This document shows, one piece after another, positions 26,351 through 34,712 of a DNA stretch of 64,000 bases; position 1 is the stretch's first letter, and each line of letters opens with the position of its first letter. Origin of the DNA: DASUPK01 sp963848955. GTDB lineage: Bacteria; Actinomycetota; Thermoleophilia; Solirubrobacterales; 70-9. The notes below the pieces were generated by a model that searched no databases, was not told the origin of the DNA, and saw only the letters and a list, made by a program, of their open reading frames with translations. The translations under genes and the position numbers were made by a program. The DNA is taken from positions 62,001 through 126,000 of the forward strand of contig CAWKFQ010000014.1 of assembly GCA_963848955.1 (NCBI GenBank). Reading direction: 5' to 3'.

Positions 26351-26914
26351 ATGGACCCGATCGAGATCATCGAGGGCAAGGTCGCGGTGCTCGACCGCCA
26401 CGACGTCGACACCGACCAGATCATGCCCAAGCAGTTCCTGAAGCGGACCGAGCGCACGGGCTACGGCGAGTTCCTCTTCTACGACTGGTTCCGGTCGGGA
26501 GAGATCGAGCTCGAGGCGCACCCGATCCTGGTCGCGGGCCGGAACTTCGGCTCGGGATCGTCCCGCGAGCACGCCGTCTGGGGCCTCAAGGACTACGGAT
26601 TCGATGCGGTGATCGCACCCTCGTTCTCGGACATCTTCTATTCCAACTGCACGAAGAACGGTCTGCTGCCGGTGATCCTCGACGAGGAGCACTGTCGCGC
26701 GGTCGCCGCGGCCGGCGAGGCGCGGATCGACCTCGACGACCAGACCGTCAACACGAAGGACGGCGTCTTCCAGTTCGAGATCGACGAGGAGATCAAGCAC
26801 CGGCTCCGCAACGGGCTCGACGACGTGGCGCTGACGCTGCAGCGGGTGGATGCCATCGACGACTTCGAGGCCGCGGGCCGCGCCGACGCCGGCCCCGTGA
26901 CCACCTCGCTGTGA
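26351..26914 (+). CDS. leuD: 3-Isopropylmalate dehydratase small subunit
   Basis: Swivel-domain subunit of isopropylmalate isomerase, 187 residues. Seen: DVDTDQIMPKQFLK, GRNFGSGSSREHAVWGLKDYG (substrate-binding block) and FYSNCTKNGLLPVIL. It starts two bases after the leuC stop; its own stop overlaps the GTG of the next gene by four bases, so leuC, leuD, the methyltransferase and leuB form one coupled series. No frameshift is seen. Confidence 0.96.
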   Translation: MDPIEIIEGKVAVLDRHDVDTDQIMPKQFLKRTERTGYGEFLFYDWFRSGEIELEAHPILVAGRNFGSGSSREHAVWGLKDYGFDAVIAPSFSDIFYSNCTKNGLLPVILDEEHCRAVAAAGEARIDLDDQTVNTKDGVFQFEIDEEIKHRLRNGLDDVALTLQRVDAIDDFEAAGRADAGPVTTSL

Positions 26915-27693
26915 GCTCCGCGAGCCCCATGAACACCGGGCCCCGGGAGTGGGACGCTCAGACCTACGACCGCGTCTCCGATCCGCAGTATCACTGGGGT
27001 CTCGAGGTGCTCGACCGCCTGGAGCTGAAGGGCGACGAGTATGTGATGGACGCGGGCTGCGGCTCGGGCCGGGTTACCGCCAAGCTGCTGGAGAGGCTGC
27101 CCGATGGCCGCGTTCTCTGCGTCGACGCCTCTGAATCGATGATCGAGGTGGCACGCGAGGCGCTCGGTGACCGCGCGGACTACATGGTCGCGGACCTCTC
27201 GGAGCTCCGGGTGGACGAGCCGGTCGATGCGGTCTTCTCGACGGCGACCTTCCACTGGATCCTCGACCACGACAAGCTCTTCGCCCGCCTGCACGAGGCC
27301 CTGCGGCCGGGCGGCAAGCTGGTCGCCCAGTGCGGTGGGGCGGGCAACGTCGCCAAGCACGCCGAGGCGATCGTCGCCGTGGCCACGCGGCCCGAGTTCA
27401 TCGATCACTTCCAGGGCCTCGAGATGATGTGGAACTTCGCCACGCCCGAGGAGACGGAGGAGCGGCTCCGCAAGGCCGGCTTCGACCAGGTCCGCTGCTG
27501 GCTGGAGGACAAGCCCGTCCAGCCCGAGGACCCGTACGCGTTCACCACCACCGTGACCATGGGACCGCACCTGGCCCACCTCCCGGAGGACCTGCGCCGC
27601 CCGTTCGCGGAGGCGGTGCTGGAGGTCGAGGACGATCCGCTCGTCCTCAACTACGTCCGCCTCAACATCTCGGCGAGAAGGCCCGATGCCTGA
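26911..27693 (+). CDS. SAM-dependent methyltransferase inside the leucine operon (trans-aconitate methyltransferase-like)
   Basis: Class I SAM methyltransferase of about 255-260 residues. Seen: WDAQTYDRVSDPQYHWGLEV at the start, SAM motif I VMDAGCGSGRVTAKLLERLP, the acidic VLCVDASESMIEV after strand 2, and FSTATFHWILDHDKLFARLH. This layout resembles trans-aconitate 2-methyltransferases. It overlaps leuD by four bases at the GTG (an ATG at 26929 is the alternative) and leuB by eight bases at the end, so its expression is tied to leucine synthesis. Yeast Tmt1 methylates 3-isopropylmalate as well as trans-aconitate (from memory); an isopropylmalate substrate is my inference. Confidence 0.85.
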   Translation: MSSASPMNTGPREWDAQTYDRVSDPQYHWGLEVLDRLELKGDEYVMDAGCGSGRVTAKLLERLPDGRVLCVDASESMIEVAREALGDRADYMVADLSELRVDEPVDAVFSTATFHWILDHDKLFARLHEALRPGGKLVAQCGGAGNVAKHAEAIVAVATRPEFIDHFQGLEMMWNFATPEETEERLRKAGFDQVRCWLEDKPVQPEDPYAFTTTVTMGPHLAHLPEDLRRPFAEAVLEVEDDPLVLNYVRLNISARRPDA

Positions 27694-28734
27694 GCGGATC
27701 GTCGCTTCTTCCCGGCGATGGCATCGGTCCCGAGATCGCGGCGGCGGCGAGACGGGTGCTGGAAGCCCTCGGCGACTTCGAGATCACCGAGCATCTGATC
27801 GGCGGAGCCTCGATCGACGAGTACGGGACTGCGCTCACCGACGAGCGTACTGGAGGCATGTCGCCAGGCCGACGCCGTGCTGCTCTGCGCCGTCGGCGGT
27901 CCGAAGTGGGACACGACCGATCCGGACAAGCCACGACCGGAGCAGGGGCTCCTCGGCCTCCGCAAGGGCCTGGGGCTGTTCGCGAATCTGCGGCCGGTCA
28001 GGCCAAGCGAGGCGCTGCTCGACGCGAGCCCGCTGAAGCGCGACAGGATCCAGGGGACCGACCTGCTCGTCGTCCGCGAGCTCACCGGCGGCATTTACTT
28101 CGGCGACTCGGGGCGCGACGGCGACCGCGCCCACGACGACTGCGCCTATACGGTCGAGGAGATCGAGCGCATCTCCCGTGTCGGCTTCGAGGCGGCGGGC
28201 GAGCGCCGGGGCAAGCTCACCTCGGTCGACAAGGCGAACGTGCTGGAGACCTCCCGGCTATGGCGCGAAACCGTCACGAGGCTGGCGCCCGAGTACGAGG
28301 AGATCGAGCTCGACCACCTGCTGGTCGACAACGCCGCGATGCAGCTGGTCTCCCGGCCGGCCGAGTTCGATGTGCTGGTCACCGAGAACCTCTTCGGAGA
28401 CATCCTCAGTGACGAGGCCGCGATGCTCACCGGCTCGCTGGGCATGCTGCCCTCGGCGAGCCTGGGGGAGAGCGGTCCCGGGCTGTACGAGCCGGTGCAC
28501 GGCTCGGCCCCCGACATCGCCGGGACCGGCAAGGCCAACCCTCTGGCCACGCTGCTCTCCGTGGCGCTGATGCTTCGCTACGGGCTCGGGATGCACGGAG
28601 AGGCGGACCGCCTCGAGCGGGCGGTGGAAGCCGCTCTCGCCGAGGGACTCCGGACCCCCGACCTGGCAGGCGGCGAGGGCACCCGCGAGGTGGGGACCGA
28701 CGAGATGACGGAGGCGGTGATCGCGCGCCTGTAG
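27686..28734 (+). CDS. leuB: 3-Isopropylmalate dehydrogenase (two frameshifts)
   Basis: NAD-dependent oxidative decarboxylase of leucine synthesis, and probably of the citramalate route. The ATG lies inside the end of the methyltransferase gene. A surplus T near 27707 and a second shift near 27850 break the frame; the protein otherwise runs through LPGDGIGPEIAAAARRVLEA, AVGGPKWD, RPEQGLLGLRKGLGLFANLR, the substrate segment RELTGGIYFG, VDKANVLETSRLWRE, VTENLFGDILSDEAAML and PVHGSAPDIAGTGKANPLA. Length about 350 residues, as expected. Confidence 0.94.
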
Positions 28735-28746
28735 GCAGGAATTCTG

Positions 28747-28776
28747 TTGCCCGGGGCCGTGCGCATCGTTCATACT
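28747..28776 (+). promoter_or_regulatory. Promoter of ilvE
   Basis: TTGCCC (28747-28752) and CATACT (28771-28776) are separated by 18 bases in the short gap after leuB. The -10 box ends eight bases before the ilvE GTG, so ilvE would have an almost leaderless transcript of its own besides any read-through from leuB. Confidence 0.5.
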
Positions 28777-28784
28777 GATCGCCC

Positions 28785-29786
28785 GTGGAGAAGGTCGAGC
28801 TGATCTGGAAGAACGGCGAGTTCGTCCCCTGGGACGAGGCGAATGTGCACGTCCTCAGCCACGGACTCCACTACGGGAGCGGAGTGTTCGAGGGAATCCG
28901 CTGCTACGACACGGAAATCGGCCCGGCGATCTTCCGCCACCAGGATCACCTCGACCGCCTCGCCAAGTCAGCCGAGCTCTACTACCTGCAGCTTCCTCAC
29001 TCGTTGGAGGAGATCCGCGAGGGCACCAAGGAGCTGATCCGCCGGAACGGGCTACGCAGCTGCTACATCCGCCCGATCGCCTTCCGCGGCTATGGCGAGA
29101 TGGGGCTGTATGCGAAGAGTGCGCCGGTCGACGTCTTCGTCGCGGTCTGGCCCTGGGGCGCATATCTCGGTGAGGAGGGCAAACAGAACGGCGTCAGGGC
29201 CAAGGTTTCGTCCTGGCGCCGGATCTCGGCGGCCGGATTGATTCCGCACGCGAAGGCCTCCGGCCAGTACCTGAACTCGATTCTCGCCAAGACCGAAAGC
29301 GCCAACGCCGGCTACGACGAGGCGATCCTTCTCGACGAGCGTGGCTTCGTCTGCGAGGGCTCCGGGGAGAACATCTACCTCGTCCGCGAGGGCGAGATCG
29401 TGACCCCGGGCCACACCTCGGCCATCCTCGACGGCATCAATCGCAGGTCGGTTCTCCAGATCGCCCGCGACCTCGGCTACACCGTGATCGAGCGCGACAT
29501 CGCGCGCGCCGAGCTCTATCTCGCCGAGGAGGTCTTCCTCACCGGCACGGCCGCCGAGCTCGTCCCGGTGCGCGAGGTCGACGACCACGACCTCGGCGGG
29601 CCGGGCGAGATCACCCAGGTGATCCAGGGCAAGTTCGAGGACGCGCTCTACGGCCGGCTGGAGGAGTACCGCGAGTGGCTCGACCCCGTGGGTGAGCCCA
29701 CCGCCGAAGCTCCACGTGAGCCGACCCCTGCAGAGGTCGACGCCGACGAGGTGGGGGAACCGGCCTCCGGTACCCTGGGCTCCTGA
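28785..29786 (+). CDS. ilvE: Branched-chain amino acid aminotransferase
   Basis: Fold-type IV PLP enzyme doing the last step of valine, leucine and isoleucine synthesis. Seen: VHVLSHGLHYGSGVFEGIRCY, RPIAFRGYGEMGL, the PLP lysine in IPHAKASGQYLNSILAK, EAILLDERGFVCEGSGENIY, and EVFLTGTAAELVPVREVD. The length of 333 residues includes a C-terminal extension of about 25 residues rich in Pro, Glu and Ala that is not part of the catalytic fold. It starts with GTG. The stop TGA overlaps an ATG for a 15-residue peptide before cimA. Confidence 0.95.
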   Translation: MEKVELIWKNGEFVPWDEANVHVLSHGLHYGSGVFEGIRCYDTEIGPAIFRHQDHLDRLAKSAELYYLQLPHSLEEIREGTKELIRRNGLRSCYIRPIAFRGYGEMGLYAKSAPVDVFVAVWPWGAYLGEEGKQNGVRAKVSSWRRISAAGLIPHAKASGQYLNSILAKTESANAGYDEAILLDERGFVCEGSGENIYLVREGEIVTPGHTSAILDGINRRSVLQIARDLGYTVIERDIARAELYLAEEVFLTGTAAELVPVREVDDHDLGGPGEITQVIQGKFEDALYGRLEEYREWLDPVGEPTAEAPREPTPAEVDADEVGEPASGTLGS

Positions 29787-29819
29787 TGCTGCACCGCTTC
29801 ACAGGGCGAATTACGGGCA

Positions 29820-29866
29820 CCGCGGCCGCCTAGCGGCGCGGCAACCGCATGCCCCTGGACAGGGGC
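29820..29866 (+). other. Two hairpins in the 5' region of cimA
   Basis: The 114 bases between ilvE and cimA hold a GC-rich imperfect stem at 29820-29841 (CCGC and GCCGC pairing with GCGGC and GCGG around CTA) and a perfect 6-bp stem GCCCCT/AGGGGC with a GGAC loop at 29851-29866. A peptide MLHRFTGRITGTAAA starts on the ilvE stop (TGATG) and ends inside the first stem. It has only one isoleucine, so a stalling role for isoleucine control is weak. Confidence 0.4.
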
Positions 29867-29900
29867 TTCCCGTTCACCCTCGAAGCTAAGAAAGGCAGCA

Positions 29901-31503
29901 ATGCGACAGGTACTCCTCTACGACACGACTTTGCGCGACGGCATGCAGGGCCAGGGCATGACCCTGTCCGCCCAGGAGAAGGTGCGCGTCGTCAGCAAGC
30001 TCGACGAGCTCGGGGTCCACTTCATCGAGGCGGGATTCCCCGGATCGAATCCAAAGGAGCTCGAGCTCTTCGAGATGCTGGCCGAACCTCGAGCTCAAGC
30101 AGGCGGCCGTCTGCGCCTTCGGCATGACCCGCCGCCGCGACACGCAGGCGCCGGAGGACGAGGCACTCCGGCTGCTGGCGACGGGCTTTGCCCCGGTCGT
30201 AACGCTGGTGGGCAAGACCTGGGGGCTGCACCTCGAGAAGGTCACCAAGGTGAGCCGGGAGGAGAACCTGGCGATGATCCGCGACTCCGTCGCCTACCTG
30301 GTCAACGCCGGCAAGCGGGTGATCTACGACGCCGAGCACTTCTTCGACGGCTATCGCGACGATTCCGGTTACGCGCTCGAGTGTGTGCGGGCGGCGGCGG
30401 ACGCCGGCGCCGAGAACGTCACCCTCTGCGACACCAACGGCTCGAGCCTGCCGGCGCAGGTGACCGAGGCGACTGGGGATGTCGTCCATCAGCTCGACGT
30501 CCCGATCGGGATCCACACCCACAACGACCTGGAGTGCGCGGTGGCGAACTCGCTTGCGGCGGTCGAGCAGGGCGCGAACCTCGTGCAGGGCACCATCAAC
30601 GGGATCGGCGAACGCACCGGCAACGCCAACCTCACCTCGATCCTGCCCGCACTCCAGCTCAAGCTGGGCTACGAGTGCGTGAGCCCCGAACAGCTCGCCC
30701 GGCTGACCGGGATCGCGCATTTCATCGACGAGCTGCTCAACATCACCCCGGATCCGGACCAGCCGTTCGTCGGGCGCAATGCCTTCGCCCACAAGGGCGG
30801 CATGCACGTCGCGGGCGTGAACGCGGACGCCCGCACCTTCGAGCACATGGACCCGGACCTGGTCGGCAACGAGCGCGACCTGGTGGTCTCCGAGCTCTCC
30901 GGCAAGGGAACGGTTCTCGGGCGCGCCGAGCGCTCCGGCATTCCCCTGGATGACGAGCAGGCCGCGAGAGCCGTGCGCACGCTGAAGGAGCGCGAGCACC
31001 GCGGTTATCACTACGAGGCCGCCGATGCCTCCTTCGAGCTGCTCCTCCGGAAGGAGAGCGGTCGCTACGAGCCGCTGTTCCGCCTCGAGAGCTTCCGCGT
31101 CCTGGTCGAGAAGCGCGAAGACGGCAAGGTCATCACCGAGGCCACGATCAAGGTCTGGGTCGACGGCGAGCGCTACCTGCGCACCGCGGAGGGCAACGGA
31201 CCGGTAAATGCGCTCGACGAGGCGCTGCGCGGGGCGATCATCGATCGCCATCCGCACCTGGCCGACATCGAGCTGACCAACTACAAGGTCCGGATCCTCG
31301 ACGAGCACCACGGCACCGGGGCCGTCACCCGCGTGCTGCTCGACTCCTCGGACGGGGAGCGAGAGTGGGGCTCCATCGGAGTCTCCGAGAACATCATCGA
31401 GGCCTCCTGGGAGGCTTTGGTCGACTCGCTCGAGTACGCCTTCCAGCCACGCGAAGAGAACACCCCACCGAGTGAACGAACAGATCCCGCTCGCACGACC
31501 TGA
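29901..31503 (+). CDS. cimA: Citramalate synthase (one frameshift)
   Basis: HMGL-family enzyme condensing pyruvate with acetyl-CoA to (R)-citramalate, the start of the threonine-independent route to isoleucine. Seen: LYDTTLRDGMQGQGMTLSAQ, where MQGQGM replaces the EQSPG of LeuA, the CAFGMTRRRDTQAPEDEAL block typical of CimA, VTLCDTNGSSLPAQV, HTHNDLECAVANSLAAVEQG, GTINGIGERTGNANL, GRNAFAHKGGMHVAGV and a C-terminal regulatory domain. The frame shifts near 30085. Start from ATG after AAAGGCAGCA. The end overlaps the next gene by 32 bases. Confidence 0.92.
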
Positions 31504-32629
31504 GCTCGGCCCGCGCGAGGAGGAGCTGCTGCTGGAGGTCGTCCGCTCCGGCTCGCTCTCGCTGGGACCGAAGCTCGACCAGTTCGAGCACGACTTCGGC
31601 GAGTGGCTCGGCGGGAGCGGCTACGCGGTAGCCCTGTCGAGCGGGACCGCCGCGCTCCACCTCGGCGTCCGGGCGATGGGCTGGGGTGAGGGCGACGAGG
31701 TCATCACGAGCCCGCTGAGCTTCGTCGCGACCTCGAACTCGATCCTCTACGAGCGCGCGACGCCGGTGTTCTGCGACATCGACCCGGTGACATTCAACAT
31801 CGATCCCGAGGCCGCCGCGGCGGCGGTGACGGACGCGTCCGCCGGGATTCTCCCCGTCCACATCTTCGGCTACCCGGCCGACCTCCCGGCTCTGTCGAGG
31901 GTCGCCTCCGAAAACGGGCTCGGGATCCTCGAGGACGCCGCGCAGGCCCTCGGCGCAGTCGACCGCAATGGGAAGAAGATCGGAGCCTCCGGCAACCTGG
32001 CGGTCTTCGCCTTCTATGCCAACAAACAGATGACGACGGGAGAGGGCGGCGTCCTGATCACGCCGGACAAAGGAGTGGCGGAGCGGGCGGTGAGCGAGCG
32101 CAACCAGGGCCGCGCGCCGAACCCGAACGAGGTGGAGCACGACCGCATGGGCTTCAACTACCGGCTCTCCGACCTGCAGGCCGCGATCGGCATCGCCCAG
32201 GTCGAGCGTCTCGATGAGCTGCTGAACGCACGCGACAACGTGGCGGCGCTCTACCGCGAGCGGCTCACGCAGCTCGGCGCCGCGCCCGCCGGCGAGGACG
32301 AGAACCACGACGTCGTCCTGCCGTGCGAGAACAACGGTGATGAGCGGCGCGGGTGGTTCGTCTTCGTCGTTCAGCTCCCCAAGGAGACCGACCGCGACGC
32401 CGTGATCTCCTCGCTCAGGGATCAGGGCATCGCCTCGAAGGCGTACCTGCCCAGCATCCACCTGCTGCCGCCGTACCGAGAGCGGTTCGGCTTTGTGGGT
32501 GGGGAATTCCCGGTCGCGGAGCGCGTCTCCGAGCGCTCCCTGGCGCTGCCGTTCTTCACCTCGATGACCGAGGGACAGGTCGATCGGGTCTGCACGGCGC
32601 TCGCCGAGGCGCTCGGCAAGCGACCCTAG
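31472..32629 (+). CDS. DegT/DnrJ/EryC1/StrS aminotransferase
   Basis: PLP-dependent aminotransferase of the sugar/nucleotide-sugar type, 385 residues. Seen: IPLARPELGPREEELLLEVV, ALSSGTAALHLGVRAMGWG, TSPLSFVATSNSILY, FCDIDPVTFNIDPEAA, LEDAAQALGA, the PLP lysine in FYANKQMTTGEGGVL, GFNYRLSDLQAAIGIAQ and YLPSIHLLPPYRERFG. Such enzymes usually transfer an amino group to a 4-keto sugar. It overlaps cimA by 32 bases and is followed by argH, with no sugar genes nearby, so its substrate is unclear here. Confidence 0.88.
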   Translation: MNEQIPLARPELGPREEELLLEVVRSGSLSLGPKLDQFEHDFGEWLGGSGYAVALSSGTAALHLGVRAMGWGEGDEVITSPLSFVATSNSILYERATPVFCDIDPVTFNIDPEAAAAAVTDASAGILPVHIFGYPADLPALSRVASENGLGILEDAAQALGAVDRNGKKIGASGNLAVFAFYANKQMTTGEGGVLITPDKGVAERAVSERNQGRAPNPNEVEHDRMGFNYRLSDLQAAIGIAQVERLDELLNARDNVAALYRERLTQLGAAPAGEDENHDVVLPCENNGDERRGWFVFVVQLPKETDRDAVISSLRDQGIASKAYLPSIHLLPPYRERFGFVGGEFPVAERVSERSLALPFFTSMTEGQVDRVCTALAEALGKRP

Positions 32630-32640
32630 ACTCAGGACCG

Positions 32641-34012
32641 ATGTCCCGCTTCGGCGAAGAACAGGATCCGCTCTTCCGGCGGATCAACTCCTCGATCTCG
32701 TTCGACTGGCGCCTGGCGCCGTTCGATATCGCGCAGTCCAAGGCGCACGCACTGATCCTCGGGAAGCTGGACGTTCTCAACGCCGTGGAGCTCGAGCAGA
32801 TCACCGGCGGACTCGACAGCGTCGGCGAGGAGCTCGACCAGGGGACCTTCGAGTTCCGCGATGACGACGAGGACATCCACATGGCCATCGAGCGGCGCCT
32901 CACCGAGCTGATCGGGCCGGTCGGAGGAAAGCTCCACACGGCCCGCTCCAGAAACGACCAGGTCGCGACGGACCTGGCGCTGCTCGTGAGAGGGCAGTCG
33001 GCGCGCGCGATTGCGCTACTCGAGTCGCTGATGGAGACGCTCGTGGCGCAGGCCGAGACCCACCGCGACTGGCCGGCGCCCGGGTACACCCACCTGCAGC
33101 GAGCGCAGCCTGTCTACCTCGGCCATCACCTGCTCGCCTACTTCTGGATGTTCGAGCGCGACGCCAGGCGCTTCTTCCGGGTGGCGGAGGCGACCACGGA
33201 GATGCCGGCGGGCTCCGGCGCCCTGGCGGGGGTCAACTGGGACCTCGACCGCGACGCCCTGGCGGCCGACCTCGGCTTCGCGCGGCCGTATCCGAACTCG
33301 CTCGACGCGGTGTCGAACCGCGACTTCGCCCTCGACTACCTCTCCGCGGCCGCGATCTGCGCGATGCACCTCTCGCGACTCGGCGCGGAGATCGTGCTCT
33401 GGTCGACCCAGGAGTTCGGCTTCGTCGAGCTGCCGGATTCGTTCGCTTCGGGCTCGAGCATCATGCCCCAGAAGAAGAACCCCGATGCGGCCGAGCTGCT
33501 GCGCGGAAAGGCCCCGCGCGTCGCCGCGTCGCTCCAGAGCCTGCTGGGCACGATGCACGCGCTGCCTCTCGCCTACAGCAAGGACCTGCAGGAGGACAAG
33601 GAGCCCCTGTTCGATGCGATCGACAACCTGGAGCTCTGCCTGGCGGCCGCCACCGGGATGCTCGGTGGGATCAGGTTCAACCAGGAGCGGCTCGCCGCCG
33701 CGGCGGAGGACGAGATGCTCGCGGCCACCGACCTCGCGGATGCCCTGGTCCAGGAGGGTGTGCCGTTCCGGGAGGCCCACGGGCTCGTCGGCGGGCTGGT
33801 TCGGTCCGCGCTCGATTCCGGCAAGTCGCTCTCGGAGCTGAGCGACTCGGAGCTGGACGGGGTGCCGGACGAACGCGCGTCAGGCGGTGCGCCGCGCGCT
33901 CGAGGCCGGTAGGACGATCGAGTCGAAGGTCTCGGCCGGCGGCACGGCCTCGGCCCGTGTCGAGGAACAGCTCGTGCGGGCGCGCGAAGCGCTCACGGCC
34001 CTGCGCCCGTGA
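32641..34012 (+). CDS. argH: Argininosuccinate lyase (one frameshift)
   Basis: Splits argininosuccinate into arginine and fumarate. Seen: SFDWRLAPFDIAQSKAHA, EDIHMAIERRLTELIG, GGKLHTARSRNDQVATDLAL, PGYTHLQRAQPVYLGHHLLA, and the catalytic loop signature GSSIMPQKKNPDAAELLRGK. The frame shifts near 33870 and the C-terminus continues as RRALEAGRTIESKVSAGG to a TGA at 34012. TAGACT, including the stop of the previous gene, ends eight bases before the ATG, so argH may also have a leaderless transcript. No other arg gene is in the window. Confidence 0.95.
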
Positions 34013-34593
34013 ACCGGCAGTTCTTCGATCGCTCGGTGCACGAGGTCGCGCGCGAGTTGATCGGTTGCCGGCTGGCAATCGGCCCGACGGCCGGGGTCAT
34101 CGTCGAGACCGAGGCCTATGAGGCCAGCGATCCGGCCTGTCACGCCTACGTCGGGCGGACCACCCGCAACGAGGTCCTCTTCGGACCTCCGGGGCACGCG
34201 TACGTCTACCTCTCTTACGGGATCCACAGCCTGCTGAACTTCGTCACCGAGCCGGAAGGCACGGCGTCGGCCGTACTGATCCGGGCCCTGGAACCCACCG
34301 AGGGCATCGACCTGATGCGAGAGCGGCGGGGCCAGGAGCGGATCGAGACTCTCTGCTCCGGCCCCGGCAAGCTCGCGGAAGCGCTCGGGATCGATCTCTC
34401 TCTGAACGGGGCGGACCTGTTCCAGCCGCCGTTCGAGCTCAGCGAGCCGGCTGGCGAGTGGGCCGCCGTCGACGTGGTGACCGGGCCGCGGATCGGCATC
34501 ACCAAGGCAGCCGAGCTGCCCTGGCGCTACTGCGTCAGCGGAAGCCGATTCGTCTCGCGGCCCTGGCCGGCCGCGGTTGAGAAGGCCGCGTAG
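34009..34593 (+). CDS. 3-Methyladenine DNA glycosylase (AAG/MPG family)
   Basis: Base-excision repair glycosylase removing alkylated purines, 194 residues, of the eukaryote-like AAG fold. Seen: RELIGCRLAIGPTAGVIVET, the EAYEASDPACHAYVGRTTRN block with the catalytic Glu region, GPPGHAYVYLSYGIHSLLNF, SAVLIRALEPTEG, CSGPGKLAEALGI and GPRIGITKA near the end. The GTG start overlaps the argH stop by four bases. Confidence 0.93.
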   Translation: MNRQFFDRSVHEVARELIGCRLAIGPTAGVIVETEAYEASDPACHAYVGRTTRNEVLFGPPGHAYVYLSYGIHSLLNFVTEPEGTASAVLIRALEPTEGIDLMRERRGQERIETLCSGPGKLAEALGIDLSLNGADLFQPPFELSEPAGEWAAVDVVTGPRIGITKAAELPWRYCVSGSRFVSRPWPAAVEKAA

Positions 34594-34624
34594 ACAGCTC
34601 GGCTGGTACTTGAAGCTCGAGCAG

Positions 34625-34708
34625 TTTCCCGGCCCACAGCCGGGAAAGTGCTCACAACGCGCCCGGGCTGCCGATTTCGTGCACTTGACCCCCGTATATG
34701 GGGGTCAA
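34625..34708. terminator. Two hairpins between the glycosylase and the penicillin-binding protein
   Basis: TTTCCCGGC (34625-34633) and GCCGGGAAA (34639-34647) form a perfect 9-bp stem with a CCACA loop. TTGACCCCC (34685-34693) and GGGGGTCAA (34700-34708) form another around GTATAT. The flanking genes converge here, so these are probable bidirectional terminators, although neither has a clear T-run. Confidence 0.5.
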
Positions 34709-34712
34709 TCGC

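Noticed and set aside
29787..29900. An isoleucine leader peptide before cimA
   Set aside because: The only ORF, MLHRFTGRITGTAAA, has one isoleucine and no repeated regulatory codons.
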